Below, piece after piece: positions 1-4,695 of a stretch of 5,613 nucleotides of DNA (positions are counted from its first letter, which is position 1; every line of letters starts with the position of its first letter). Source of the DNA: Nitrososphaerota archaeon. Its GTDB lineage: Archaea > Thermoproteota > Nitrososphaeria > Nitrososphaerales > UBA57. The notes beneath the pieces are model-generated. The model had not been told where the DNA came from. It saw only the letters and a program-made list of their open reading frames with translations, and did no database searches. The position numbers and the translations under genes are program-made. Where the stretch lies: NCBI GenBank assembly GCA_002693165.1, contig NZOP01000044.1, positions 4,959-10,571 of the forward strand. The letters are read 5' to 3'.

Positions 1-296
1 TCCGATGTAGGATACAAGGTAAAATTGATCTCTGATGTAACAGGTGCGATAGTGGACTGATAGCCAGGAATATTAACGAGGACCGTATCATTTGTAAATA
101 TCTTACCTAGGTCGAATTCACCAAATCGATTAGTTGTGGCAATTGCATTCTGCCTACTTAGAGACAAGACAGCATTGGCAAGGAGTTTACCATCGATATT
201 AGATACTTTTCCTGTAACTGATATTCTATTCTGTGAAAATCCTTTCACATTGATCAATATCATTGCTATGGTCACTATGAAATGAATTTTCTTCAT
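1..296 (-). CDS. Exported protein with CarboxypepD_reg-like domain, 5' part only
   Basis: The reading frame is open from an ATG at 296 to the left edge, giving 98 codons; the C-terminus lies outside the window. Residues 1-21 form a signal peptide: MKK, a hydrophobic run, then GFS before Gln22. Residues 25-95 look like a carboxypeptidase-regulatory-like beta-sandwich: VTGKV at the start, a central TTNRFGEFDLG turn (54-64), then DTVLVNIPGYQS (70-81). That pattern (G-x-V, later G-x-F, then a 'v.. .GY.s' strand) is characteristic of CarboxypepD_reg-like domains, which in FCB bacteria sit at the N-terminus of TonB-dependent receptors or of other surface proteins. Which of these follows cannot be told here. 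No clear Shine-Dalgarno is seen; AAGGGG lies about 18 bases upstream, too far to be convincing. It lies 89 bp downstream of the coiled-coil membrane protein gene on the same strand and may have its own promoter in that gap. Confidence 0.8.
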   Translation of the reverse strand, partial: MKKIHFIVTIAMILINVKGFSQNRISVTGKVSNIDGKLLANAVLSLSRQNAIATTNRFGEFDLGKIFTNDTVLVNIPGYQSTIAPVTSEINFTLYPTS

Positions 297-316
297 AAGT
301 AACATCTATAGACCCC

Positions 317-345
317 TTAGGTACCTAACCAAATTATAAATTATA
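317..345 (-). promoter_or_regulatory. Possible promoter -10 boxes with palindromic operator-like site
   Basis: Read on the minus strand, two TATAAT hexamers lie in tandem at 345-340 and 338-333. Five bases downstream comes a perfect 12-bp palindrome, TTAGGTACCTAA (317-328), where a transcription start would be expected, 21 bp before the ATG at 296. No good -35 hexamer is visible at the usual spacing, and TATAAT is common by chance in DNA this AT-rich. The arrangement fits a repressor-controlled promoter for the CarboxypepD_reg gene, but this is inference. Confidence 0.3.
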
Positions 346-369
346 GCCCCTAGCTGCATAGAAGCATCC

Positions 370-391
370 ATATAGGAATATGAACCTATAT
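370..391 (-). repeat. Short hairpin overlapping the stop codon of the coiled-coil gene
   Basis: ATATAGG (370-376) and CCTATAT (385-391) form a 7-bp perfect stem with an 8-base loop. It overlaps the TAG stop at 388-386. It has no following run of T on the minus strand, so it is a poor intrinsic terminator. It could be a weak 3' end structure or chance. Confidence 0.25.
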
Positions 392-892
392 CAGCGTGCT
401 CAGGAAAGCGATTATTGCTAAAACGCCAGCAGTGTAAGTAGCAACACCGAAGGATTGCCTTTCGTTATCTTGATTAACCTGACGAATTGCAGACCCAAGA
501 TCTTTTGATTGATCTCTAAATAATCTCTGCTGATCTTTCATTATGACAGCAAGATCAGAGAGTTCTTTTTTTACATTTTCCTGCTCCGCTATATCGCTCT
601 CCAGTTTTTCATGTAATAATATTTCTATATTCGATTCATTATCTGGTTCAGATTCGGATATTGGTTCGACCTTGGGTCGTGTATCATGTACTTCATGATA
701 TTGGTCAGGATGAGATCTCTGCTTTTCACTAAGCCACATTTGGTGGTCAGCCACACATCTAAATAGATATAATTGTTCTCCATTAACATATTCGGTCATT
801 CCCGTATATGTTAATTCCAGTCCATCGACCAAGCAGGTTTGGGCAAATGCATAACCTAAATAAAAAAAATATAATAAGCAGAATTTCTTCAT
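386..892 (-). CDS. Exported coiled-coil protein with C-terminal membrane anchor, unknown function
   Basis: 168 residues. Residues 1-18 are a signal peptide (MKKFCLLYFFYLGYAFAQ). The short exported domain, about 19-56, holds two cysteines: TCLVDG (Cys20) and FRCVADH (Cys46, His50). A TG turn and an aromatic LYLF strand lie between them. The layout recalls a reduced zinc-ribbon-like or disulphide-bonded module, but with only two Cys and one His a metal site is uncertain. Residues 57-90 are polar and acidic, probably disordered. Residues 91-146 are strongly helical and charged, likely a coiled coil. Residues 148-168 are a hydrophobic C-terminal membrane segment ending at the stop. The topology would therefore be cleaved N-terminus outside and a tail anchor. 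Its ATG lies 18 bp after the stop of the 40-residue gene and has no Shine-Dalgarno, so coupled translation is likely. I do not recognise a named family. Confidence 0.8.
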   Translation of the reverse strand: MKKFCLLYFFYLGYAFAQTCLVDGLELTYTGMTEYVNGEQLYLFRCVADHQMWLSEKQRSHPDQYHEVHDTRPKVEPISESEPDNESNIEILLHEKLESDIAEQENVKKELSDLAVIMKDQQRLFRDQSKDLGSAIRQVNQDNERQSFGVATYTAGVLAIIAFLSTLI

Positions 893-910
893 ATGGACTA
901 TAAATTAAGA

Positions 911-1033
911 TCAGGAATCTGTTTTTGGTCTACGATACTTTTTCCAATGATCCGGAGGCTTATTGTCACTTTTCTGTTTGTTATCACCTAAAATGAAATG
1001 TTCGATCTTCTTTAATGTTTCCAATAACGTCAT
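911..1033 (-). CDS. 40-residue basic microprotein, unknown function
   Basis: An ATG at 1033 starts a 40-codon frame ending in TGA at 911. The start is preceded by GGAGG (1039-1043) with a 5-base spacer, a strong Shine-Dalgarno. The protein begins with an amphipathic helix (MTLLETLKKIEHFILG), continues with a polar stretch rich in Lys, Asn and Asp, and ends in a basic tail containing PPDHWKKYRRPKTDS. There is no signal peptide or membrane segment, so it is predicted to be cytoplasmic. In-frame ATGs at 1045 and 1054 also exist, but the ribosome site overlaps or follows them, favouring 1033. The stop lies 18 bp before the next gene's ATG, suggesting an operon with the coiled-coil membrane protein. 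The aromatic-basic tail could bind nucleic acid, ribosome or membrane; no family is recognised. Confidence 0.6.
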   Translation of the reverse strand: MTLLETLKKIEHFILGDNKQKSDNKPPDHWKKYRRPKTDS

Positions 1034-1038
1034 ACTTG

Positions 1039-1043
1039 CCTCC
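1039..1043 (-). promoter_or_regulatory. Ribosome binding site GGAGG of the 40-residue gene
   Basis: GGAGG on the minus strand, 5 bases before the ATG at 1033. It is the main reason to accept this short frame as a gene and to choose this start over the in-frame ATGs at 1045 and 1054. Confidence 0.6.
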
Positions 1044-1188
1044 ATTCGATACATTGAATTCAATGCGAATTTAATGCTCTATTCTAAAATAAGATATGGT
1101 GAAATAATATTAAACCAATTTCTTAGATAAAATAACTTTAATTGAATTTATTAAGCAATTTACAATATAAAAACTTCAAAAATATTTC

Positions 1189-1284
1189 AGTGATACTTAT
1201 TAATATTCACCTGAACAATTAATAAGTATTCTGAATCAATACATTAAATTATTTTGACGTAATTTAATTATTTAAAGTATCACT
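1189..1284. repeat. Two overlapping inverted repeats sharing one arm
   Basis: ATACTTATTAAT (1193-1204) and ATTAATAAGTAT (1218-1229) form a perfect 12-bp stem with a 13-base loop. The left arm overlaps AGTGATACTT (1189-1198), whose exact reverse complement AAGTATCACT occurs at 1275-1284. The segment 1189-1204 could thus pair with either partner but not both. The stems are almost entirely A:T, so the structures would be weak in RNA; the repeats may instead be protein-binding sites. Confidence 0.4.
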
Positions 1285-1298
1285 TTAAGTATATTGAT

Positions 1299-1310
1299 TA
1301 TACATGTATA
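1299..1310. repeat. Perfect 12-bp palindrome TATACATGTATA
   Basis: The sequence TATACATGTATA equals its own reverse complement. It lies in the non-coding stretch about 80 bp downstream of the zinc-ribbon gene stop. It has the form of a dimeric-repressor operator, but palindromes of this length are expected now and then in such AT-rich DNA. Confidence 0.3.
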
Positions 1311-1392
1311 CATTTTTTATATTTGTTGGGATTGCTTTCTGAGTATAAGATAATATAAAGAGTAGATATATAAATCGTGGTTTGGTAGAATA

Positions 1393-1554
1393 CTATGATC
1401 TATATATCAATTTCTTTATAAATGTATAAATGGATAGAACCATATCATTCCTAATCACAAAACGGCTACCGCAGCTTGGGCAACAGGATAATAAGGATAC
1501 GTACTCTATCAGTTTTGTTCTTTTCCAATCATTTGCACAAGATAAACATTTCAT
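1393..1554 (-). CDS. 53-residue zinc-ribbon microprotein
   Basis: An ATG at 1554 opens a frame of 53 codons ending in TAG at 1393. The protein begins MKCLSCANDWKR, with Cys3 and Cys6 as a CxxC knuckle, and continues to SCCPSCGSRF, with Cys25 and Cys28 as a CPxCGS knuckle and an extra Cys24. Two such knuckles about 20 residues apart, the second followed by Gly-Ser, are the hallmark of a rubredoxin-type zinc ribbon. The C-terminal third (38-53) is a short hydrophobic, basic helix. No signal peptide is present, so it should be cytoplasmic. The ribosome site is weak (GGA about 12 bases upstream). An in-frame stop lies ten codons upstream and there is no other good start. It follows the LysM gene by 87 bp on the same strand. 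Local G+C is higher than in the flanking non-coding DNA, supporting coding. Function is unknown; related ribbons bind nucleic acid or protein partners. Confidence 0.65.
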   Translation of the reverse strand: MKCLSCANDWKRTKLIEYVSLLSCCPSCGSRFVIRNDMVLSIYTFIKKLIYRS

Positions 1555-1595
1555 GACCGATTGGTCCGTTCTACTTGTTGGCTAATATTTTGATC

Positions 1596-1628
1596 ATTCA
1601 TTTTAGTATTATATTTTATAAAATGAAT
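1596..1628. repeat. AT-rich hairpin between LysM and zinc-ribbon genes
   Basis: ATTCATTTTA (1596-1605) and TAAAATGAAT (1619-1628) form a perfect 10-bp stem with a 13-base loop, 14 bp past the LysM stop in the minus direction. It lacks a G:C-rich stem and a clean T run, so it is at best a weak terminator or an mRNA-processing or 3' protection structure between the two genes. Confidence 0.3.
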
Positions 1629-1641
1629 TTTAATTAGAATA

Positions 1642-2196
1642 TCAAATGGAATCTAGGTCTATGATCCCTACCTCATCTGCAATTGCTACCAGGAGTATTA
1701 TAGTGAATATAAAATATTCTCTAAAGGCCCAAGGCTTATCGTCATCATTTTCTTCATTGGACCTGTTCAATGAAGAATTCTGATCATTTGTCCTAACCTG
1801 GATTTTGTTATTCTCAACAATTCCTTTTGTTGTTGTACTTTTCTCTATGAGCGCCTTTGATAGATCTTCTTCAGCAAAGGTCTGGTCCAGGAAATTTGAA
1901 CTCTTCTCCTCAGGAGTCTTCTCTTTTACTTTTTCTAAATTTTCATCAATGATATTCTGGTCCAGCAATCCGGATGAACTCTCTTCGGTGATGATCAACT
2001 TCTGCCCTTTCTCAACATCTATACTCATGAGATTATTCCAGTTAACAATATCATCAACATCCAAGCCTAACTCATCCGCGATCTCAATAAGTGTCTGACC
2101 CTCTTTTACCACGTAGAATGACCCAGTATCAGATTGAGAGAAGATCAATTGACAGATCAATAAACATAAGATCAATCCATTTTTGATATTTGTCAT
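1642..2196 (-). CDS. Exported LysM-domain protein with C-terminal membrane anchor
   Basis: 184 residues. A signal peptide spans about 1-20 (ending LIFS before Gln21). A single LysM domain spans about 27-70: FYVVKEGQTLIEIADELGL, then IVNWNN, then VEKGQKLIIT, matching the family's 'v..GdtL..ia...g....l...N.l....i..Gq.l.i' pattern. LysM binds N-acetylglucosamine-containing glycans such as peptidoglycan. Residues 71-155 are acidic and low-complexity and contain a tandem pair of 25-residue units (74-98 and 99-123). Residues 161-179 are a C-terminal transmembrane segment followed by a short acidic tail. The protein is therefore probably held in the inner membrane with LysM reaching the wall. The ATG at 2196 has a near-perfect AGGAGGTG ribosome site. 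It lies 44 bp after the transglutaminase-like gene, with no terminator seen between, so it is likely in the same operon. No enzymatic domain is present; it is probably a wall-binding adaptor. Confidence 0.88.
   Translation of the reverse strand: MTNIKNGLILCLLICQLIFSQSDTGSFYVVKEGQTLIEIADELGLDVDDIVNWNNLMSIDVEKGQKLIITEESSSGLLDQNIIDENLEKVKEKTPEEKSSNFLDQTFAEEDLSKALIEKSTTTKGIVENNKIQVRTNDQNSSLNRSNEENDDDKPWAFREYFIFTIILLVAIADEVGIIDLDSI
1881..1965 (-). repeat. In-frame 75-nt repeat inside the LysM gene
   Basis: The decamer TCTGGTCCAG (plus strand) occurs at 1881-1890 and again at 1956-1965, exactly 75 nt apart. At protein level it marks two diverged 25-residue units beginning SSGLLDQ (residue 74) and SSNFLDQ (residue 99), each followed by an acidic helix ending in DENLEK or EEDLSK. 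This indicates an old internal duplication in the linker. Confidence 0.55.
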
Positions 2197-2202
2197 TTAT
2201 TA

Positions 2203-2210
2203 CACCTCCT
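2203..2210 (-). promoter_or_regulatory. Strong ribosome binding site AGGAGGTG of the LysM gene
   Basis: AGGAGGTG on the minus strand is fully complementary to the usual 16S rRNA 3' end (CACCTCCT) and lies 6 bases before the ATG at 2196. It fixes the start and suggests high translation relative to the two upstream genes, which start at GTG or lack a strong site. It is also informative about the host, because such sites are rare in typical Bacteroidota. Confidence 0.85.
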
Positions 2211-2240
2211 GAATCTTCTTAAAATAATTATTCATGATCA

Positions 2241-3716
2241 TTACAGGTCAAATCTAATTCCTATTCTATTCTCTCTATCATAGGTCTTAGAACCTGTTGC
2301 CATCTTTCTTTCTTCCAATGTTAGTCCAGATAGTCCATCCTTAAGATCTGGTTTTTCATCTAAGGAAGCTGTGTAATTACCTGTAGGCATAATGGCCCTG
2401 AATATCCCCAGACTATCAGTCTTAAAACGCTTTGTTGCAATAGACCGTTTAAAATTATCATCAATAGTGAGTAAATAGCCCCTTGTATCAGGTTCTGAAA
2501 TGATATAGATACACTTGCCCTCGGAAAAATCTATTTCTATCTCATCTTCTTTTGACATATCATATTTTGTCCGATCATAATAATATCCATAACTAAAATT
2601 GGACCATCTCGGATTAATACTCACTTCTATCATTTTATATGCAGTAGTAGTTGAATATTTCAATGAATGATCATTCTGAGGTATCAGGTATGATCCTTTC
2701 CAGTTAGACTTGTCAGAATGCCGGTGAACGAATCTGATCCTTTTATCACCCAACCTTGCACCTTCTTCTTTTAAAAGAAATATGATCGAGTTTCCTCCAA
2801 GAACCTTACCCTCAGAGTAGATAGGCAACTCAGGACGAACCAACCTATTATTTAGCTTGACAGGGAATATATGTTCTACTTTTGCAAAAGGTTTTCCATG
2901 TTGCCCTAAAGCAACCTTATTTGGACCGGTCTGCTCAGCAATAATATAGTCTTTACCCTTATATACGACCGTTTTATCATAGGGCCCAGGAATAGCAGGC
3001 ACCCCAACAAAAAGATGCCCGGGTATCATTACCATAACAATTGGGTTACTTGTAATAGCATGGTAGATCGAACCAAATAGGACCGCCTTACTATCACAAT
3101 CACACCATCTATTATTGAGGGACAATGGAGGAGGAAATATTCCATAAATATATCTTTCATTACGATATTGAGGAGGTAGACCGTATGGTATATCCTGGCA
3201 AAATGCCAATATTAGGTCAACAACCTCTCGTCCATTTAATTTTTCCTCTCTCGCAATATCTTTCACTATATCAGCTATGCCAATAACAAGAGGTCTGCTG
3301 TCACTTATTATGTCATCATAATTTGGAATCAACATATTTCCAACTGAGGGAACATCTAAAATATGCAAATACCCTTTCTTTAATCTCTTATCTCGTTCTT
3401 TAGATCCTAAAATACCACTCAACGTACCTCTAGGAACTCCAAAGTTATTGATCATTTCATCTGATTCTTTTCTTGGTGCGTTCCATGTCCATATTCGAGT
3501 CTTATTGTTATGATCCTTGAATTTGTATGAGTAGGTATAATATTTATCATCTGATGTGACCTCTTGACGTGTCCATTTATTCTTTCGATAATTTTCTATA
3601 TCTGCTCCTATGGTTCTTGGAACAAGATCTAAATAGGACGGGAATAAGAACTGACTATAGATAGAAAATGTTGACCCAATGACGAAAAGGTAATATATCA
3701 GATGCTTTAGTTTCAC
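2241..3716 (-). CDS. Exported transglutaminase-like (papain-fold) protein
   Basis: 491 residues. Residues 1-21 are a signal peptide (MKLKHLIYYLFVIGSTFSIYS), so the product is exported to the periplasm or surface. The core, about 140-290, matches the transglutaminase-like cysteine-hydrolase fold. A helix precedes LILAFCQDIPYG (168-179). WCDCDSKAVLFG (204-215) aligns with the 'GDCDdkA' nucleophile motif, with Cys207 as likely nucleophile and Cys205 next to it. PGHLFVGV (232-239) supplies His234. DYIIAEQTG (256-264) puts Glu261 where the third residue (Asp or Glu) usually lies. All three catalytic positions are thus present. Bacterial members include peptidases, amidases and cross-linking enzymes; the substrate here is unknown. 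Residues 300-491 form an all-beta C-terminal region including TDSLGIFRAIMPTGNYTASL, which resembles a small beta-sandwich. The start is GTG, 6 bp after the DUF350 stop; there is no other start before residue 88, and the signal peptide supports it. Tight spacing implies translational coupling. Confidence 0.8.
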   Translation of the reverse strand: MKLKHLIYYLFVIGSTFSIYSQFLFPSYLDLVPRTIGADIENYRKNKWTRQEVTSDDKYYTYSYKFKDHNNKTRIWTWNAPRKESDEMINNFGVPRGTLSGILGSKERDKRLKKGYLHILDVPSVGNMLIPNYDDIISDSRPLVIGIADIVKDIAREEKLNGREVVDLILAFCQDIPYGLPPQYRNERYIYGIFPPPLSLNNRWCDCDSKAVLFGSIYHAITSNPIVMVMIPGHLFVGVPAIPGPYDKTVVYKGKDYIIAEQTGPNKVALGQHGKPFAKVEHIFPVKLNNRLVRPELPIYSEGKVLGGNSIIFLLKEEGARLGDKRIRFVHRHSDKSNWKGSYLIPQNDHSLKYSTTTAYKMIEVSINPRWSNFSYGYYYDRTKYDMSKEDEIEIDFSEGKCIYIISEPDTRGYLLTIDDNFKRSIATKRFKTDSLGIFRAIMPTGNYTASLDEKPDLKDGLSGLTLEERKMATGSKTYDRENRIGIRFDL

Positions 3717-3722
3717 TTAGGT

Positions 3723-4367
3723 CTATTCGATATCCATTATTTTGACCGGTGTCTGTTCGTCTCCATCCTCCGATTCATATTCATGTTCTACTATAGGAAT
3801 ATCATAGTTCACAAAAGAAGATACAAAACGATCTAACGATGGTTTTATGAATAAAGTCATCCCAAGAATAACAAGAGAAAGCATGACGGAAACGGCAATA
3901 TTATTTTTATTGATCTCTTTGATCTCATCAATATGAATAGTTGATTTAAGATATAGCCAAGTGGCCGCAAATAAAACCCCAATGGATATAGCTGCCGTGA
4001 TAATGTAAAAGAATAGAAAGAACCCGAATGAAACCATGAAGGCATTAAATGTAAGGCCGCCCTGCCCAATGGCCATAGCTTGTAAGGAATTTATAGAAGG
4101 CAGAATACTTGGTTGAACTAACATAAGATTACAAACCACAAGCGTTCCAGCAAATAGTCCAATAGATATATTGCCTTTGGATAGGGCGTTCTCGCTGTCT
4201 GCCTTCAATAGGGTCCTGTTCAACATTTTTGTTACCAGAAATATCGTAATAAGGCCAAAAATGACCGATAGAGTGATTTCATAGGTTGCTAAAAGAATTG
4301 TTTGAATATCCATTATCCTATCCTCATTATTTACGGGAGATCCGAATATATAATCAATGATATTCAT
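3723..4367 (-). CDS. DUF350 (YjfL-like) multi-pass inner-membrane protein
   Basis: 214 residues from the ATG at 4367. Four or five hydrophobic segments are visible at about 25-47, 66-86, 108-122, 123-141 and 155-175. Two internally similar motifs precede helices: ENALSKGNISIGLFAG (59-74) and DEIKEINKNNIAVSVMLS (147-164). This Glu, then Gly/Asn-Asn, then helix pattern, repeated after each pair of helices, is characteristic of DUF350, the family of E. coli YjfL, whose biochemical role is not established. Members often sit near PspA-like, ATP-grasp or other envelope genes. The C-terminus (189-214) is acidic. Start choice is uncertain: an in-frame TTG at 4379 extends it by 4 residues, while the ATG at 4313 is preceded by GAGGATAGGATA, the best local ribosome site, and would start just before the first helix. 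It is the first gene of the minus-strand cluster, 6 bp before the transglutaminase-like gene, so the two products probably act together in the envelope. Confidence 0.75.
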   Translation of the reverse strand: MNIIDYIFGSPVNNEDRIMDIQTILLATYEITLSVIFGLITIFLVTKMLNRTLLKADSENALSKGNISIGLFAGTLVVCNLMLVQPSILPSINSLQAMAIGQGGLTFNAFMVSFGFFLFFYIITAAISIGVLFAATWLYLKSTIHIDEIKEINKNNIAVSVMLSLVILGMTLFIKPSLDRFVSSFVNYDIPIVEHEYESEDGDEQTPVKIMDIE

Positions 4368-4474
4368 TATCAATATCAATAGGATCAGACAATATGGGAA
4401 CGGGTGTAAATGGTCAGTGGATAGCTATTTCTGATAACTAATTATCCCAAGAACAAAATAAGTCAGGTAGTGTC

Positions 4475-4499
4475 CGAGATCAATCCATATTGATCATCG
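4475..4499. repeat. Inverted repeat GATCAAT-CCAT-ATTGATC
   Basis: GATCAAT (4478-4484) and ATTGATC (4489-4495) are perfect inverted copies around a 4-base loop. With one unpaired base (A4496) the stem extends to CGA/TCG, 4475 to 4499. It lies about 110 bp upstream of the DUF350 start and 200 bp upstream of the beta-barrel gene. It could be a regulator-binding site or a short hairpin; there is no T run on either side. Confidence 0.4.
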
Positions 4500-4549
4500 A
4501 CTTTATTTATATCTAAAACTAAAATATGAATTATTCACGATCATTATAA

Positions 4550-4561
4550 TATTGATCAATA
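4550..4561. repeat. Perfect 12-bp palindrome TATTGATCAATA
   Basis: TATTGATCAATA is its own reverse complement and contains the same ATTGATC half-site as the inverted repeat at 4478-4495. The two centres are 69 bp apart. Two related palindromes in one divergent intergenic region suggest paired operator sites, though this is unproven. Confidence 0.35.
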
Positions 4562-4683
4562 AAGGATGAGATCCAAATTATAATCCTAAATTATAAATCA
4601 TTTAAAAATATATTATACTAATAGAATAATTATCATGATACACTGTAATATTTTGGTGTAAGAAGTAAGCATTGTTTAGAAAA

Positions 4684-4690
4684 AAGGTGG
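4684..4690 (+). promoter_or_regulatory. Ribosome binding site AAGGTGG of the beta-barrel gene
   Basis: AAGGTGG lies 5 bases before the ATG at 4696. It decides the start: an in-frame TTG at 4672 would add eight residues with several charges before the signal peptide and has no comparable site. Confidence 0.65.
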
Positions 4691-4695
4691 ATATT

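Larger units (their letters stand above)
1055..1392. other. AT-rich intergenic stretch with no gene
   Basis: This 338-bp segment is very AT-rich. On either strand I find only ATG frames of about a dozen codons with no ribosome site. It separates the zinc-ribbon gene from the 40-residue gene and holds two overlapping inverted repeats (1189-1284) and a perfect palindrome (1299-1310). It is the likely place for a terminator of the upstream transcription unit and a promoter for the downstream one, but no convincing pair of -35 and -10 boxes stands out. Confidence 0.6.
4368..4695. promoter_or_regulatory. Divergent intergenic region between DUF350 and beta-barrel genes
   Basis: This 328-bp region separates two divergent genes and should hold both promoters. 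A TATACT hexamer at 4614-4619 is a possible -10 box for the plus-strand gene, without a convincing -35. No clear promoter is seen for the minus strand. The region has two palindromic sites sharing ATTGATC (4478-4495 and 4550-4561). Only ATG frames of about 15 codons occur, without ribosome sites, so I see no gene in it. Confidence 0.5.

Noticed and set aside
370..391. Intrinsic terminator after the coiled-coil gene
   Set aside because: Stem is short, mostly A:T, overlaps the stop codon and is not followed by a T run; kept only as a hairpin.
1189..1310. CRISPR array, phage attachment site or insertion-sequence end
   Set aside because: The repeats are not regularly spaced, no direct target duplication or transposase gene is present, and no tRNA lies nearby.
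1805..2098. Plus-strand frame of 97 codons
   Set aside because: Lies wholly inside the LysM gene on the other strand; Ser/Phe-rich product typical of an antisense shadow, no ribosome site.
3857..4069. Minus-strand frame of 70 codons
   Set aside because: Overlaps the DUF350 gene in another frame; the DUF350 frame has clear family motifs and membrane helices.
4394..4441. Short plus-strand ATG frame of 15 codons in the divergent region
   Set aside because: Too short, no ribosome site, no recognisable product.
4672..4695. Upstream TTG start for the beta-barrel protein
   Set aside because: The ATG at 4696 has AAGGTGG at proper spacing and gives a cleaner signal peptide.
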